Below are positions 35,948-45,210 of a stretch of DNA of 64,000 bases, piece by piece (position 1 is the first letter of the stretch; each line of letters opens with the position of its first letter). The notes below the pieces were generated by a model that was not told the origin of the DNA, did no database searches, and was given only the letters and a program-made list of their open reading frames with translations. The stretch comes from an uncultured Alsobacter sp. (GTDB taxonomy: Bacteria; Pseudomonadota; Alphaproteobacteria; Rhizobiales; Beijerinckiaceae). Made by a program: the position numbers and the translations under genes. The stretch is from positions 1 through 64,000 of the forward strand of contig NZ_CAMFHB010000007.1 of the NCBI RefSeq assembly GCF_945952055.1. Reading direction: 5' to 3'.

Positions 35948-37132
35948 TCAGAGGCCGGCGTACATGCGGCCCGGGTTCAGAATGCCGGCCGGGTCGAAAC
36001 TCGCCTTGACCCCCGCCGTCAGCGCCGCGATGCCGGCGGCCGGCGGATCGAAGACGGGCGCGCTCGCACGCACCTCCGCAGGGGCCCGCACCAGGGTGGC
36101 ATGGCCGCCCGATCCCACGAGCGCGGCACGAACGGCCGCGACGCCGGCATCGGACGCGGACGTCCCCACCCAGACGAGTCCGCCGCCCCAGTCGTAGACA
36201 TGACGGAAGGGCAGCATCTCCGAAAGGCCGGCAACGAAAGCCGCGGCCTTCGACGGTGCGATCGAGACGCGCCAGACCGCGGCGTCGCGCGGCTCCGCCA
36301 GAAAGGTCGCGTCCCTGATGCCCCGCCACAAGGCCGCGACCACGTCGCCCTCGAGCACGTCCGCCCGGCCGAAGCCCGACAGGAGCCGCCGCAGCTCACC
36401 CATCCTGTAGGCCACGGATGCGGGAAAGCCCTCGAGGCGGAGCAGCGTCTTGGGAACGCGCTCGATGACGCCGGGAAGATGGGCCGCGCCGGAGACCTCG
36501 AACGGGGAGCCGAGGCCCTGCGACAGGGCGTCGATGGCCCGACGGTCGTCGAGCCCGTGCAGCACCAGGGTCGCGGTGTGCGCGGGAGCCGGCGACACCT
36601 TGAAGGTGATCTCCGTGAAGACGGCGAGGGTGCCCCAGGACCCCGCGAGGAGACGCGCGAGATCGAGGCCCGTCACGTTCTTCATGACGCGCCCGCCCGA
36701 CACCACCTCCTCGCCGCGCCCGTTGACCATCTTCACGCCGATCAGGGAGTCGCGGCACGCACCCGCCGCGATGCGGCGCGGGCCGGAGAGGTTTGCCCCG
36801 ACGAGCCCGCCCACGGTCGGCTCGCCAACCGAGCCCAGGAGCGCGCGGTAGTCGAGCGGCTCGAACGGCAGCATCTGGCCGCGCTCGGCGAGCGTCCGCT
36901 CGATCTCCGCCAGCGGTGTTCCCGACCGGGCGGCGATGACGAGCTCGGCGGGTTCGTAGAGGGTGATCCCCGCCATGCGTCGCGTCGACAGGGTGCTCGC
37001 CGCCTGGGCCGGACGGCCCATGGCGGCTTTGGTCCCGCCGCCCTCGACGGCGAGCGGCGTGCGCGCCTCGGCGGCGGCACGCATGATGGCGGCCGTTTCC
37101 GGGGCGTCGGCGGGAGTCAGGACATCGGTCAT
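35948..37132 (-). CDS. glcE: Glycolate oxidase FAD-binding subunit GlcE
   Basis: 394 residues from the ATG at 37132 (a TTG two codons earlier is open). It has the PCMH-type FAD-binding fold: AVEGGGTKAAMGRP near 30, EPTVGGLVGANLSGPRR near 104, and SGGRVMKNVTGLDLARLLAGSWG near 145. It is shorter than GlcD and lacks its full cap, as in other GlcE. It lies between glcD (31 bp) and glcF (49 bp) and is required for complex activity in E. coli. Confidence 0.94.
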   Translation of the reverse strand: MTDVLTPADAPETAAIMRAAAEARTPLAVEGGGTKAAMGRPAQAASTLSTRRMAGITLYEPAELVIAARSGTPLAEIERTLAERGQMLPFEPLDYRALLGSVGEPTVGGLVGANLSGPRRIAAGACRDSLIGVKMVNGRGEEVVSGGRVMKNVTGLDLARLLAGSWGTLAVFTEITFKVSPAPAHTATLVLHGLDDRRAIDALSQGLGSPFEVSGAAHLPGVIERVPKTLLRLEGFPASVAYRMGELRRLLSGFGRADVLEGDVVAALWRGIRDATFLAEPRDAAVWRVSIAPSKAAAFVAGLSEMLPFRHVYDWGGGLVWVGTSASDAGVAAVRAALVGSGGHATLVRAPAEVRASAPVFDPPAAGIAALTAGVKASFDPAGILNPGRMYAGL

Positions 37133-37163
37133 GGACAATCCGGGCAGGAGGGCCGTCGGTGGA

Positions 37164-38600
37164 TCAGGCGGCGATACGCCCGTCGAGCGGGAAGACCTTG
37201 GCGGGGTTCAACAGCCATCCACGGTCGAAGACCGCCCTCACCCGCATCTGCTGCGCGAGGTCCGTCTCGGTGAACTGAAAGCGCATCAGGTCCCGCTTCT
37301 CGATTCCGACGCCGTGCTCGCCCGTCAGGCAGCCGCCCACCTCGACGCACAGGCGCAGGATGTCGTTGCCCGCCTCCTCCGCCTTGCGCGCCTCCTCGGG
37401 GTCGTTGACGTTGTAGAGGATGAGCGGATGCAGGTTGCCGTCGCCGGCATGGAAGACGTTCGCCACGCGCAGGTTGTAGCTGCTGACGATCTCGGCCATC
37501 CGGCGCAGCACGAAGGGCAACTGGCCGGTCGGGATGGTGCCGTCCATGCAGATGTAGTCGGCGATGCGCCCCGTCGCGCCGAAGGCCGACTTTCGGCCCT
37601 TCCAGATGGCGGCCGTCTCCATGGCGGACTTCGATTCCCGGACGGTCTGGACGCCGTGCTCCCGCGCAATGGCGACGATGCGGGCGAGCGTCGCGTCCAT
37701 CTCCGCGTCCGATCCCTCGACCTCGATGATCAGCAGGGCTTCGACGTCCAGCGGGTAGCCCGCCTTGGCGAAGGCCTCGCAGATCTCGATCGCGGGCTTG
37801 TCCATGAACTCCATGGCGACGGGCACGATGCCGGACCCGATGATCGCCGCCACGGCCGAACCGGCCTGCTCGCTCGACGGAAAGCCGAACAGAACCGGCC
37901 TCGCCCCTTCCGCCGCCCGCAGGATGCGCAGCGTCGCCTCGGTGACGACGCCGAGCTGGCCCTCGGAGCCCACCACCAGCGCCAGGAGGTCGTAGCCCGG
38001 GGAGTCGAGGGCATCGCCCCCGATCTCCACGATGGTGCCGTCCATCAGCACCATGCGCACGCCCAGCACGTTGTTGGTCGTGACGCCGTATTTGAGGCAA
38101 TGGGCCCCGCCGGAGTTCATGCCGATGTTGCCGCCGATGGTGCAGGCCAGCTGCGACGACGGATCGGGCGCATAGAAGAAGCCTTCCGCCGAGACGGCCG
38201 CGCTGACGGCGAGATTGGTGATGCCGGCCTGCACGCGGATGGTGCGATCGCCGAAATTCACGTCCAGCACGCGGTTCATCTTGGCGAGGCCGAGGACGAC
38301 GGCGTCCTCCTGGGGAATGGCTCCCCCGCACAGCGACGTGCCGGCCCCGCGGGGCACGACCTTCACGCCCTCTCGGTGGCAATAGGCCAGGACGGCCGCC
38401 ACCTCTTCCGTGGTCGTGGGCAGGACGACGCCGAGCGGCATCCGGCGATAGGCCGTGAGGGCATCCGTCTCGAAGGCGCGGCACTCGTCCTCGGTGGTCA
38501 CCAGCGATTCGGCCGGAACGAGCCGTCCCAGATCCGCCAGGATGGCGGCCCGCCGGGCAATGATGCCCGCATCCGGTGCGGGAAAAGCGATGCCGGCCAT
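37164..38600 (-). CDS. glcD: Glycolate oxidase catalytic flavoprotein subunit GlcD
   Basis: 478 residues; GAGGAG lies 5 nt before the ATG at 38600. The FAD-binding domain shows VVPRGAGTSLCGGAIP (about 80-95) and the C-terminal FAD oxidase domain the motif HAGDGNLHP and TGEHGVGIEKR, with catalytic and metal-binding histidines. It heads glcDEF and is divergent from a LysR-type regulator gene, which probably controls it. It is close to D-lactate dehydrogenases, so 2-hydroxy-acid specificity could be broader than glycolate. Confidence 0.95.
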   Translation of the reverse strand: MAGIAFPAPDAGIIARRAAILADLGRLVPAESLVTTEDECRAFETDALTAYRRMPLGVVLPTTTEEVAAVLAYCHREGVKVVPRGAGTSLCGGAIPQEDAVVLGLAKMNRVLDVNFGDRTIRVQAGITNLAVSAAVSAEGFFYAPDPSSQLACTIGGNIGMNSGGAHCLKYGVTTNNVLGVRMVLMDGTIVEIGGDALDSPGYDLLALVVGSEGQLGVVTEATLRILRAAEGARPVLFGFPSSEQAGSAVAAIIGSGIVPVAMEFMDKPAIEICEAFAKAGYPLDVEALLIIEVEGSDAEMDATLARIVAIAREHGVQTVRESKSAMETAAIWKGRKSAFGATGRIADYICMDGTIPTGQLPFVLRRMAEIVSSYNLRVANVFHAGDGNLHPLILYNVNDPEEARKAEEAGNDILRLCVEVGGCLTGEHGVGIEKRDLMRFQFTETDLAQQMRVRAVFDRGWLLNPAKVFPLDGRIAA

Positions 38601-38763
38601 GGCGTCTCCTCTATCGACCTCTCGCGCGGCACCTCGGACGCCCCGCTGGCGAACACAATACCTGAACGCCCCGCACCCTTGCAGTGCGGCACGCGAGCGA
38701 AGATTATTTCCCCCACGGATAAAATCGAGCCCCGCCTTGGCCGGGCCGTGGAGTGCCGGCGGC
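38601..38763. promoter_or_regulatory. Divergent glcD/LysR control region
   Basis: The 163-bp gap holds both promoters. At 38704-38723 is an imperfect A/T-flanked palindrome with a central C-run, related to the one upstream of malate synthase (29643-29662). It is 41 bp before the LysR start and about 100 bp before glcD, a fitting place for an autoregulatory site. No clear -35/-10 pairs were assigned. Confidence 0.5.
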
Positions 38764-39699
38764 ATGAACACCCTCGCAGACCTCGACATTTTCGCGCGGG
38801 TGGTCACCGCGGGATCGATGTCCGCGGCGGGCCGCGAACTCGGCTACTCGCCCGCGGTGATCTCCAAGAGGATCCGCAAGCTGGAGGAGCGGCTGGGGAT
38901 CCGGCTCCTGCAGCGCACCACCCGGCAGATCGCCATGACCGAGGCCGGCCAGGGCTTCTACGAACGCGTCGTCGCCATCCTGGCCAGCGCGGAGGAAGCC
39001 GAGGCCTGGGTCTCCCGCTCGTCCTCGGCCGTTCGGGGGGTGCTGCGGGTATCGGCGCCGACATCCTTCGGCCGGCTGCACGTCGCCCCGCACCTGGCGC
39101 CGTTCCTGGACGATCATCCCGAACTGACCGTCGAACTGGCGCTGTCGGACGCCTTCGTCGACATCGTGGGGGAAGGCTTCGACCTCGCCATCCGCATCGC
39201 GGACCTCCAGGACTCCAGCCTCGTGGCGCGTCGGCTCGCCTCCAATCATCGGCTTCTCGTGGCCACCCCCGCCTATCTCGCCGCCCGCGGGGCGCCCGCC
39301 TCGATCGCCGACCTGCAGCGCCATCGCCTGCTGACGCACAATGCCGACCAGTGGCGCCTGGAGGGTCCGGACGGCCCCGCCGCGGTGCGCGTGGCCAGTC
39401 CCCTGCGGACCAATTCGAGCGAGGTGGTCCGCGAAGCGGTCCTCGCCGGAGCCGGGATCGCGCTGCGCTCCACCTGGGACGTGGGCCCCGAACTGCGCAG
39501 CGGCCAGCTCGTGCAGGTCCTGCCGGGATGGGGAGGCTCGCGCCGCGTCGCCATCTACGCGGTCTATCCCTCCCGTCGCCACCTGGCGCAGAAGGTGAGG
39601 GTCTTCATCGATCACCTCGCGGCCCTATATGGTCCCACGCCGGCCTGGGACGAAGGCCTGGGCTGGCTTACCGGGGAGGCGGCCGGACGCACGGCGTGA
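38764..39699 (+). CDS. LysR-family transcriptional regulator
   Basis: 311 residues. The winged helix-turn-helix is at 1-60 (LDIFARVVTAGSMSAAGREL, then SPAVISKRIRKLEERLG) and the periplasmic-binding-protein-like effector domain at 90-295. This subgroup acts on nearby divergent genes, so glcDEF is the likely target and a 2-hydroxy acid or glyoxylate a plausible signal, but neither is shown by sequence. Confidence 0.93.
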   Translation: MNTLADLDIFARVVTAGSMSAAGRELGYSPAVISKRIRKLEERLGIRLLQRTTRQIAMTEAGQGFYERVVAILASAEEAEAWVSRSSSAVRGVLRVSAPTSFGRLHVAPHLAPFLDDHPELTVELALSDAFVDIVGEGFDLAIRIADLQDSSLVARRLASNHRLLVATPAYLAARGAPASIADLQRHRLLTHNADQWRLEGPDGPAAVRVASPLRTNSSEVVREAVLAGAGIALRSTWDVGPELRSGQLVQVLPGWGGSRRVAIYAVYPSRRHLAQKVRVFIDHLAALYGPTPAWDEGLGWLTGEAAGRTA

Positions 39700-39823
39700 C
39701 ATGCAAAGGGCCGCACGCGACATCGGCGCGCGTGCGACTTGGTACCAACTTACGCTCGGGCTCAGCCGTGCTAGAGAAGCCTCGCGAATCCGCCTTCCGC
39801 ACACCCAAGGTCAGGAAACGACA

Positions 39824-40207
39824 ATGAAGACAATCGCCACAAGCATCGCTGCTCTGTTGCTCACTGCCACCGCCGCCTCGGCCCAGGATGTCGCCGCGGG
39901 CGAGAAGTCCTTCCTCAAGTGCCGGGCCTGCCATCAGATCGGCGAAACCGCCAAGAACGCCGTGGGCCCCGTGCTCAACGGCCTGATCGGCCGCAAGTCC
40001 GGCTCGGTCGAAGGCTACAGCTACTCTGAGGCGAACAAGAACTCGGGCATCACCTGGGACGAGGCCACCTTCCGCGAATACATCAAGAACCCGAAGGCCA
40101 AGATCCCGGGCACGAAGATGATCTTCGCCGGCATCCAGCAGGACGCCGAGATCGACAACCTCATCGCCTATCTCAAGCAGTTCGGGCCGGACGGCAAGAA
40201 GCTCTAA
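39824..40207 (+). CDS. Class I cytochrome c
   Basis: 127 residues with a signal peptide cleaved near ASA-Q (residues 20/21), so the mature protein is periplasmic. Haem attaches at CRACH (Cys33, Cys36, His37), and Met99 in GTKMIFAG is the sixth ligand. The layout, including VGPVLNGLIGRKSG and EYIKNPKAKIPG, is that of the mitochondrial cytochrome c/c2 type, an electron carrier between the bc1 complex and oxidases. AGGA lies 7 nt before the ATG. Its stop overlaps the convergent DUF3422 stop by sharing bases 40204-40207. Confidence 0.95.
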   Translation: MKTIATSIAALLLTATAASAQDVAAGEKSFLKCRACHQIGETAKNAVGPVLNGLIGRKSGSVEGYSYSEANKNSGITWDEATFREYIKNPKAKIPGTKMIFAGIQQDAEIDNLIAYLKQFGPDGKKL

Positions 40208-41499
40208 TCGCCGTCATTGCCCTGTCGGATGCGCCGGACGATCAGCGCGACGACGAGGATCACCAGGGGAACGGCGGCGGCCGTCGCCGTTCCCGGGTCC
40301 AGGGGAAGCCAGCCCACGTCCTTGGCGCCCTTGAACACGTAGGACAGCAGGCCGATCACGTAGTAGCTGATCGCCGCGACCGAGAGCCCCTCGACCGTCT
40401 GCTGCAGCCTGAGCTGCAGGCGCGTGCGGTCGTTCATGGCGCTGAGCAGGTCGCGATTCTGCCTCTCGATCTCCACGTCGACGCGCGTGCGCAGCAGGTT
40501 GGCGGACCGGCTGAGCTTCTCGGCGAGCTGGGCCTGCCGCTTTTCCAGAACCGCGCAGGTTCGCATGGCCGGGCTCATGCGCCGGGACAGGAAGTCCGCG
40601 AAGGTCGTCCACCCCTCCACGCTCCGCTCGCGGATCACCTGCAGGCGTTGCCGCACGATCTCGTCATAGGCCCGGCTTGCCGCGAACCGGTAGCCCGAGG
40701 CCGCGGAGTCGGCCTCCACCGTCGCGGCGAGCCCGGTGAGCTCGTCCAGGAGGCGATGATCGGCGTCGAGCCCGCCGCCGGCGGCCATCTCGTTGGCGAT
40801 GCGGGTCAACTGGTCCTCGACGGCCTTGACCCGCGGCGCCAGCGCCTGCGCCTCCGGCAGGCCGAGAAGGGCCAGCGTGCGGTAGGTCTCGATCTCGAGG
40901 AGCCGCTGGGACAGGGCACCGGCGCGGGCCGGCGTGAGCCCGTCGTCGATCATCAGGATGCGGACGAACCCCGCCGGGTCGGCCCGGAAGTCCGACGCGA
41001 TGACCGCCCCCTCGTTGTCGACGCGCGACACGGCGAGGCTGGCGCTGTCGAACAGCGAGGCCATGTCCGGCAGGCCGGGTGACCGCTTCATGAGATGCAG
41101 GTCGATGGCCGCCAGCAGCGGCCCCGGCTGCGGCAGGGCCTTCATCACGTAGGCGAGCACGCCCGAGGCCGGGGAAAACGGCAGGTCGGCGGCGCCGTCG
41201 AGCTCCCAGGTGTAGGTCGTGAACTCGGCGTGGAGTTCCCAGCGCAGCGCGCCCTGCGGCATCACCAGGTAATGGTGGCGGGCCGAGTCGCTGGGCACCG
41301 GCAGGCCCCGCGCCGTGCAGAAGGCGGCCAGCGCCGCGCGATCGGCGCCCGGCTGGGTGCCGCCCGTCATGAAGGCGAAATGCAGGAACCGGCGCGGCGT
41401 CGAGATGGGGTGAAACGGCCGGGCGTGCACCTCGCCCAGCACGCTGTCGCGCGACGGATGACTGACGAGCGAGAAGGAATCGGGAGCATCATCGGTCAT
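40204..41499 (-). CDS. DUF3422-family membrane protein
   Basis: 431 residues. The N-terminus (EVHARPFHPISTPRRFLHFAFM) is the family signature. A long helical region (about 240-370) ends in two C-terminal membrane segments (ISYYVIGLLSYVF and AAVPLVILVVALIVRR). A cytoplasmic coiled domain anchored at the C-terminus is the best reading. Its function is unknown in all bacteria where I recognise it. It is divergent from lutA, 175 bp apart. Confidence 0.88.
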   Translation of the reverse strand: MTDDAPDSFSLVSHPSRDSVLGEVHARPFHPISTPRRFLHFAFMTGGTQPGADRAALAAFCTARGLPVPSDSARHHYLVMPQGALRWELHAEFTTYTWELDGAADLPFSPASGVLAYVMKALPQPGPLLAAIDLHLMKRSPGLPDMASLFDSASLAVSRVDNEGAVIASDFRADPAGFVRILMIDDGLTPARAGALSQRLLEIETYRTLALLGLPEAQALAPRVKAVEDQLTRIANEMAAGGGLDADHRLLDELTGLAATVEADSAASGYRFAASRAYDEIVRQRLQVIRERSVEGWTTFADFLSRRMSPAMRTCAVLEKRQAQLAEKLSRSANLLRTRVDVEIERQNRDLLSAMNDRTRLQLRLQQTVEGLSVAAISYYVIGLLSYVFKGAKDVGWLPLDPGTATAAAVPLVILVVALIVRRIRQGNDGD

Positions 41500-41674
41500 G
41501 GGCGGCGCCGCATCGGTCCTGGCCGGCGCCGAGGCTGCGCCGGTTACGTTCCGCGAATATAGGGCACCGCCAGAGCTTGGGCAGGGTCGGCCTGCGACGG
41601 CTCTGCGATTGCGGCCTTCCATGCACACCGTTAAGGTCCGCCGCCGACAAGAAGACACCCGGAGACGCCCGTTC

Positions 41675-42469
41675 ATGGCGCCACATTCTGCCTCCTCCCC
41701 GCCGTCCAGGCCGCGCGTCGCCCTGTTCGCGACCTGCCTGGTCGATCTCATGCGGCCCAGCGTGGGGTTCGCGGCGCTGAAGCTCCTGGAGGATGCCGGC
41801 TGCATCGTCGACGTGCCGAACCAGACCTGCTGCGGCCAGCCGGCCTTCAATTCCGGCGACCGCGCCTCGGCCCAGGCCCTCGCGCTGCAGATGATCACGG
41901 CGTTCGAGGGCTTCGACTACGTCGTGGCGCCCTCCGGCTCCTGTGCCGGCCAGATCCGCCGCCACTACCCCGAGCTCTTCGAGGGCGACCCCAACCTGAT
42001 CCGCCGCGCCGAGGCGGTCGCCGCCAAGACGTGGGAGCTCACGAGCTTCCTCGTCGACGTGATGAAGGTGGAGGCCGTCTCCGCCTCCGTGGCCGGCACG
42101 GCCACCTACCACGACAGCTGCTCGGGCCTGCGCGAGCTCGGCGTGAAGGCGCAGCCGCGCAAGCTGCTGGCCAGCGTCGAGGGACTGACGCTCACGGAGA
42201 TGAACGAGAACGAGGTCTGCTGCGGCTTCGGCGGCACCTTCGCGGTGAAGTACGGCGAGATCTCGGACTCCATCGTCGGCAAGAAGGCCGGCAACGTGAC
42301 GCAGAGCGGGGCGGCCATGCTGCTCGCCGGCGATCTCGGCTGCCTCATGAACATCGCCGGCAAGCTGTCGCGCGAAGGCAAGGCGGTCGAAGTCCGCCAC
42401 GTCGCCGAAGTGCTCGCCGGCATGACCGACGAGCCGCCGATCGGCGTCCCGCCCCAAGGCGCCCGCTAA
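41675..42469 (+). CDS. lutA: Lactate utilization protein LutA
   Basis: 264 residues, with GGAG 10 nt before the ATG. It is built of two CCG (cysteine-rich) domains: VALFATCLVDL with NQTCCGQPAFNSG (about 50) and YHDSCSGLRELG with EVCCGFGGTFAVKYG (about 190). LutA works with LutB and LutC in oxidation of L-lactate to pyruvate. It starts the lutABC run; lutB follows 50 bp later. The neighbouring glycolate genes make this a region for 2-hydroxy-acid use. Confidence 0.93.
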   Translation: MAPHSASSPPSRPRVALFATCLVDLMRPSVGFAALKLLEDAGCIVDVPNQTCCGQPAFNSGDRASAQALALQMITAFEGFDYVVAPSGSCAGQIRRHYPELFEGDPNLIRRAEAVAAKTWELTSFLVDVMKVEAVSASVAGTATYHDSCSGLRELGVKAQPRKLLASVEGLTLTEMNENEVCCGFGGTFAVKYGEISDSIVGKKAGNVTQSGAAMLLAGDLGCLMNIAGKLSREGKAVEVRHVAEVLAGMTDEPPIGVPPQGAR

Positions 42470-42519
42470 CGTCGCCCGCTGACACCCTCGCTGCGTCCCG
42501 CGATCCCGGAAGTCGATCC

Positions 42520-43956
42520 ATGACCTCTCACATCACCTCGCCGCAGTTCAAGGAGAACGCCAGCCGCGCGCTCGTCGACGCGCCGCTGCAGCAGGCGATG
42601 GGCAACGTCCGCGTCAACTTCATCGAGCGCCGGCGCGCCGCGGCCGAGAAGCTGCCCGAGTTCGAGGGCCTGCGCGACAGCGCCCGCGACATCAAGAACC
42701 ACGCTCTCGAGCATCTCGACCTCTATCTCGAGACGTGGGAGCAGAACGTCACGAAGGCGGGCGGCCACGTGCACTGGGCCCGCACCGCGGAGGAAGCCCG
42801 CGAGGCGGTGCTCGCCATCTGCCGACGGGTGGGGGCGAAGACCGTCACCAAGGGCAAGTCGATGATCTCCGAGGAGATCTCGCTCAACACGGCGCTGGAG
42901 GCCGCGGGGATCAAGCCGGTCGAGACCGACCTCGGCGAGTACATCATCCAGCTGCGCGGCGAACTGCCGTCCCACATCATCGCGCCGGCCGTGCACCTGA
43001 ACGCCACCCAGGTGGAAAGCGATTTCCGGCGGGTGCACACCCACCTCGATCCCAAGCGCGACCTGTCGCAACCCGTGCAGCTGCTCACCGAGGCGCGCGG
43101 CGTCCTGCGCGACCGGTTCCTGGCCGCCGACGTGGGGATCACCGGCGCGAACTTCCTCATCGCCGAGACCGGCACCTCGGTCATCGTCACCAACGAGGGC
43201 AACGGCGACCTCACCCAGATCCTCCCCAAGATCCACGTGGTCATCGCCTCGATCGAGAAGATCGTGCCGACGCTGGAGGACGCCTCGCAGATCCTGCGCG
43301 TGCTGGCGCGTTCGGCGACCGGCCAGGAGATGAGCGTCTACACGACGCTGTCGACGGGTCCGCGGCGGCCCGGCGACCCGGACGGCCCGGAAGAGTACCA
43401 TGTGGTGGTGCTCGACAACGGCCGGTCCTCCATGCTGGGGACCGCCTTCCAGGACATGCTGCGCTGCATCCGCTGCGGCGCCTGCATGAACCACTGCCCG
43501 GTCTACCATGCGGTCGGCGGCCACGCCTATGGCTGGGTCTATCCGGGCCCGATGGGCGCGGTGCTGTCGCCGTCCCTGATCGGGGTGGACAAGGCCGGTC
43601 ACCTGCCCAACGCCTCCACCTTCTGCGGGCGCTGCGAGAGCGTGTGCCCGGTGCGCATCCCCCTGCCGAAGATGATGCGGAGCTGGCGCGAACGCGAGTT
43701 CGAGCGGCACCTGTCACCGGCGACCGTGCGCGGCGGGCTCGCCTTCTGGTCGTTCTTCGCGCGCAGGCCGGGCCTCTACCGGCTGGCGACCCGGCTGGGC
43801 ATGGGCGCCCTGGCCTGGTTCGGCCGCGACAAGGGCAAGTTCGCGTCCCTGCCCTTCGCATCGGGCTGGACCAAATACCGCGACTTCCCCGCGCCGCAGG
43901 GCGGGACGTTCCAACAGCGCTACCGTGACACACGCAAGCAGGGAGCCCGGCGATGA
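42520..43956 (+). CDS. lutB: Lactate utilization iron-sulfur protein LutB
   Basis: 478 residues. The N-terminal LUD domain (about 70-300) has KTVTKGKSMISEEISLN and GITGANFLIAETG. Two [4Fe-4S] motifs follow: CIRCGACMNHCP and CGRCESVCP (about 322-333 and 372-380), and then a short hydrophobic C-terminal region (LAFWSFFARRPGLYRLATRLG). It is the electron-transfer subunit of the LutABC lactate oxidation system. Its stop overlaps the lutC start by 4 bp. Confidence 0.95.
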   Translation: MTSHITSPQFKENASRALVDAPLQQAMGNVRVNFIERRRAAAEKLPEFEGLRDSARDIKNHALEHLDLYLETWEQNVTKAGGHVHWARTAEEAREAVLAICRRVGAKTVTKGKSMISEEISLNTALEAAGIKPVETDLGEYIIQLRGELPSHIIAPAVHLNATQVESDFRRVHTHLDPKRDLSQPVQLLTEARGVLRDRFLAADVGITGANFLIAETGTSVIVTNEGNGDLTQILPKIHVVIASIEKIVPTLEDASQILRVLARSATGQEMSVYTTLSTGPRRPGDPDGPEEYHVVVLDNGRSSMLGTAFQDMLRCIRCGACMNHCPVYHAVGGHAYGWVYPGPMGAVLSPSLIGVDKAGHLPNASTFCGRCESVCPVRIPLPKMMRSWREREFERHLSPATVRGGLAFWSFFARRPGLYRLATRLGMGALAWFGRDKGKFASLPFASGWTKYRDFPAPQGGTFQQRYRDTRKQGARR

Positions 43957-44618
43957 GCGCCCGCGACGACATCCTCGGCACCATCCGCCGCTCGCTGGGC
44001 GTCACCGGGCAGGAAGCGCCCCGCCGCTCCATCGTGGAGAACCGGCTGGCCCAGGCGCCGCGCGGCGTGATCCCGCAGCGTGGCCAGCTCGATCCGCAGG
44101 CGCGGGCCGCCCTGTTCCGCACCATGGCCGAAGCCGCTCTCGCCACCGTCGAGGAGGTCGAGAGCCTCGACAAGGTGCCGGCCGCCGTCGCCGAATACCT
44201 GCGTCGCGGCAACCTGCCCGCGCGGGCCCGCGTGGGCGAGGCCCTGGCCGGACTGCCCTGGGGCGAGACTACCCTGGAGGTCGGCACCGGCCCCAGCGAC
44301 GGACGCGACCTGATCGCCGTCAACCGCGCCTTCGCGGGCGCCGCGGAGACCGGCAGCATCGCGCTCGTCTCGGGTCCCGACAGTCCCACCACGCTGAACT
44401 TCCTGCCCGACTACGCGATCGCGGTGCTCAGGGAGAGCGAGATCGCCGGGGACTACGAGAGCGTCTGGGACCGTATCCGCGAGCGCTACGGCAAGGGCAC
44501 GATGCCGCGCACGCTCAACTGGATCACCGGCCCGTCCCGCTCCGCCGACATCGAACAGACCATGCTGCTGGGCGCCCATGGCCCGCGCAGCCTGCACATC
44601 CTGGTGGTCAAGGACTGA
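43953..44618 (+). CDS. lutC: Lactate utilization protein LutC
   Basis: 221 residues, a single LUD domain: AVNRAFAGAAETGSIALVSG (about 115-134) and FLPDYAIAVL are typical, and the C-terminus HGPRSLHILVVKD closes the fold. It overlaps lutB (ATGA), so translation is coupled. Its 3' end overlaps the convergent isomerase-like gene by 11 bp. It is required with LutA and LutB for growth on lactate in Bacillus; the same is assumed here. Confidence 0.94.
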   Translation: MSARDDILGTIRRSLGVTGQEAPRRSIVENRLAQAPRGVIPQRGQLDPQARAALFRTMAEAALATVEEVESLDKVPAAVAEYLRRGNLPARARVGEALAGLPWGETTLEVGTGPSDGRDLIAVNRAFAGAAETGSIALVSGPDSPTTLNFLPDYAIAVLRESEIAGDYESVWDRIRERYGKGTMPRTLNWITGPSRSADIEQTMLLGAHGPRSLHILVVKD

Positions 44619-45210
44619 GGCGGACCCGCGCGCCCTCGCCCCCGTGCGCCAGTGAATCCCTGAGGGCGGCCGGCGCATCGCGCAGCCTGCCGCCATTGGC
44701 GAGATCGACGGCGCCGGTCCACAAGGCCTGGGCTCTGAGCACGGCCGTGTCACGCACGAGGCCGGCGCCCGGCAGTCCGGCCACGGCGAGGTCCCACTGG
44801 CCGTCCGTGAGGTCGCGCCAGACAACGTCCAGATGCACGTCCGCGTGGCTCGCGAGGTGTCGCAGCGCCCGGACCGGAAGCGTCTCGGCGAGATCGAGCG
44901 CCGCCTCGTCGGTGTCGGCGATCTCGTCCGGGACCTTGCCCGCGGCCAGCGTGATGGCCTGGGCGAAGGCCCGGGCCTGCAGCGCCGAAGCGGCGACCAG
45001 GCGCCGACGCGACCACCCGGGCCTGGCCGAAGGCGCGTCGAGGTCGGCATCGGCCAGTTCGTTGAGCTTGCGCGAGAAATAGGCCCGGCCCAGCCGGGCC
45101 CACTGCAGGGGGACCGCCGGCGCGGCGGCCGCGTCGTAGCGGGCGCCGGGGCCCTGGCGGGCGCGCAAGGCCGCCCGCGCGTCCTCGAGCGGGTCCCGGC
45201 GATCGGTCAC
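44608..45210 (-). CDS. DinB/maleylpyruvate-isomerase-like protein
   Basis: 200 residues with a GTG start overlapping the gentisate dioxygenase stop (GTGA), so it is translated with that gene. The helical pattern and the segment ARPGWSRRRLVAASALQARA (about 62-81) resemble the N-terminal four-helix domain of mycothiol-dependent maleylpyruvate isomerases, where the matching segment is PGWTRGHVLAHLA. The metal-binding His of that motif is not conserved here, while HLASHADVHLDVVW (about 121-134) retains histidines. Directly after gentisate dioxygenase, isomerisation of maleylpyruvate is the natural job. Actinobacterial enzymes use mycothiol; the cofactor here is unknown. Assignment is moderate. 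Confidence 0.62.
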   Translation of the reverse strand: MTDRRDPLEDARAALRARQGPGARYDAAAAPAVPLQWARLGRAYFSRKLNELADADLDAPSARPGWSRRRLVAASALQARAFAQAITLAAGKVPDEIADTDEAALDLAETLPVRALRHLASHADVHLDVVWRDLTDGQWDLAVAGLPGAGLVRDTAVLRAQALWTGAVDLANGGRLRDAPAALRDSLAHGGEGARVRLSP

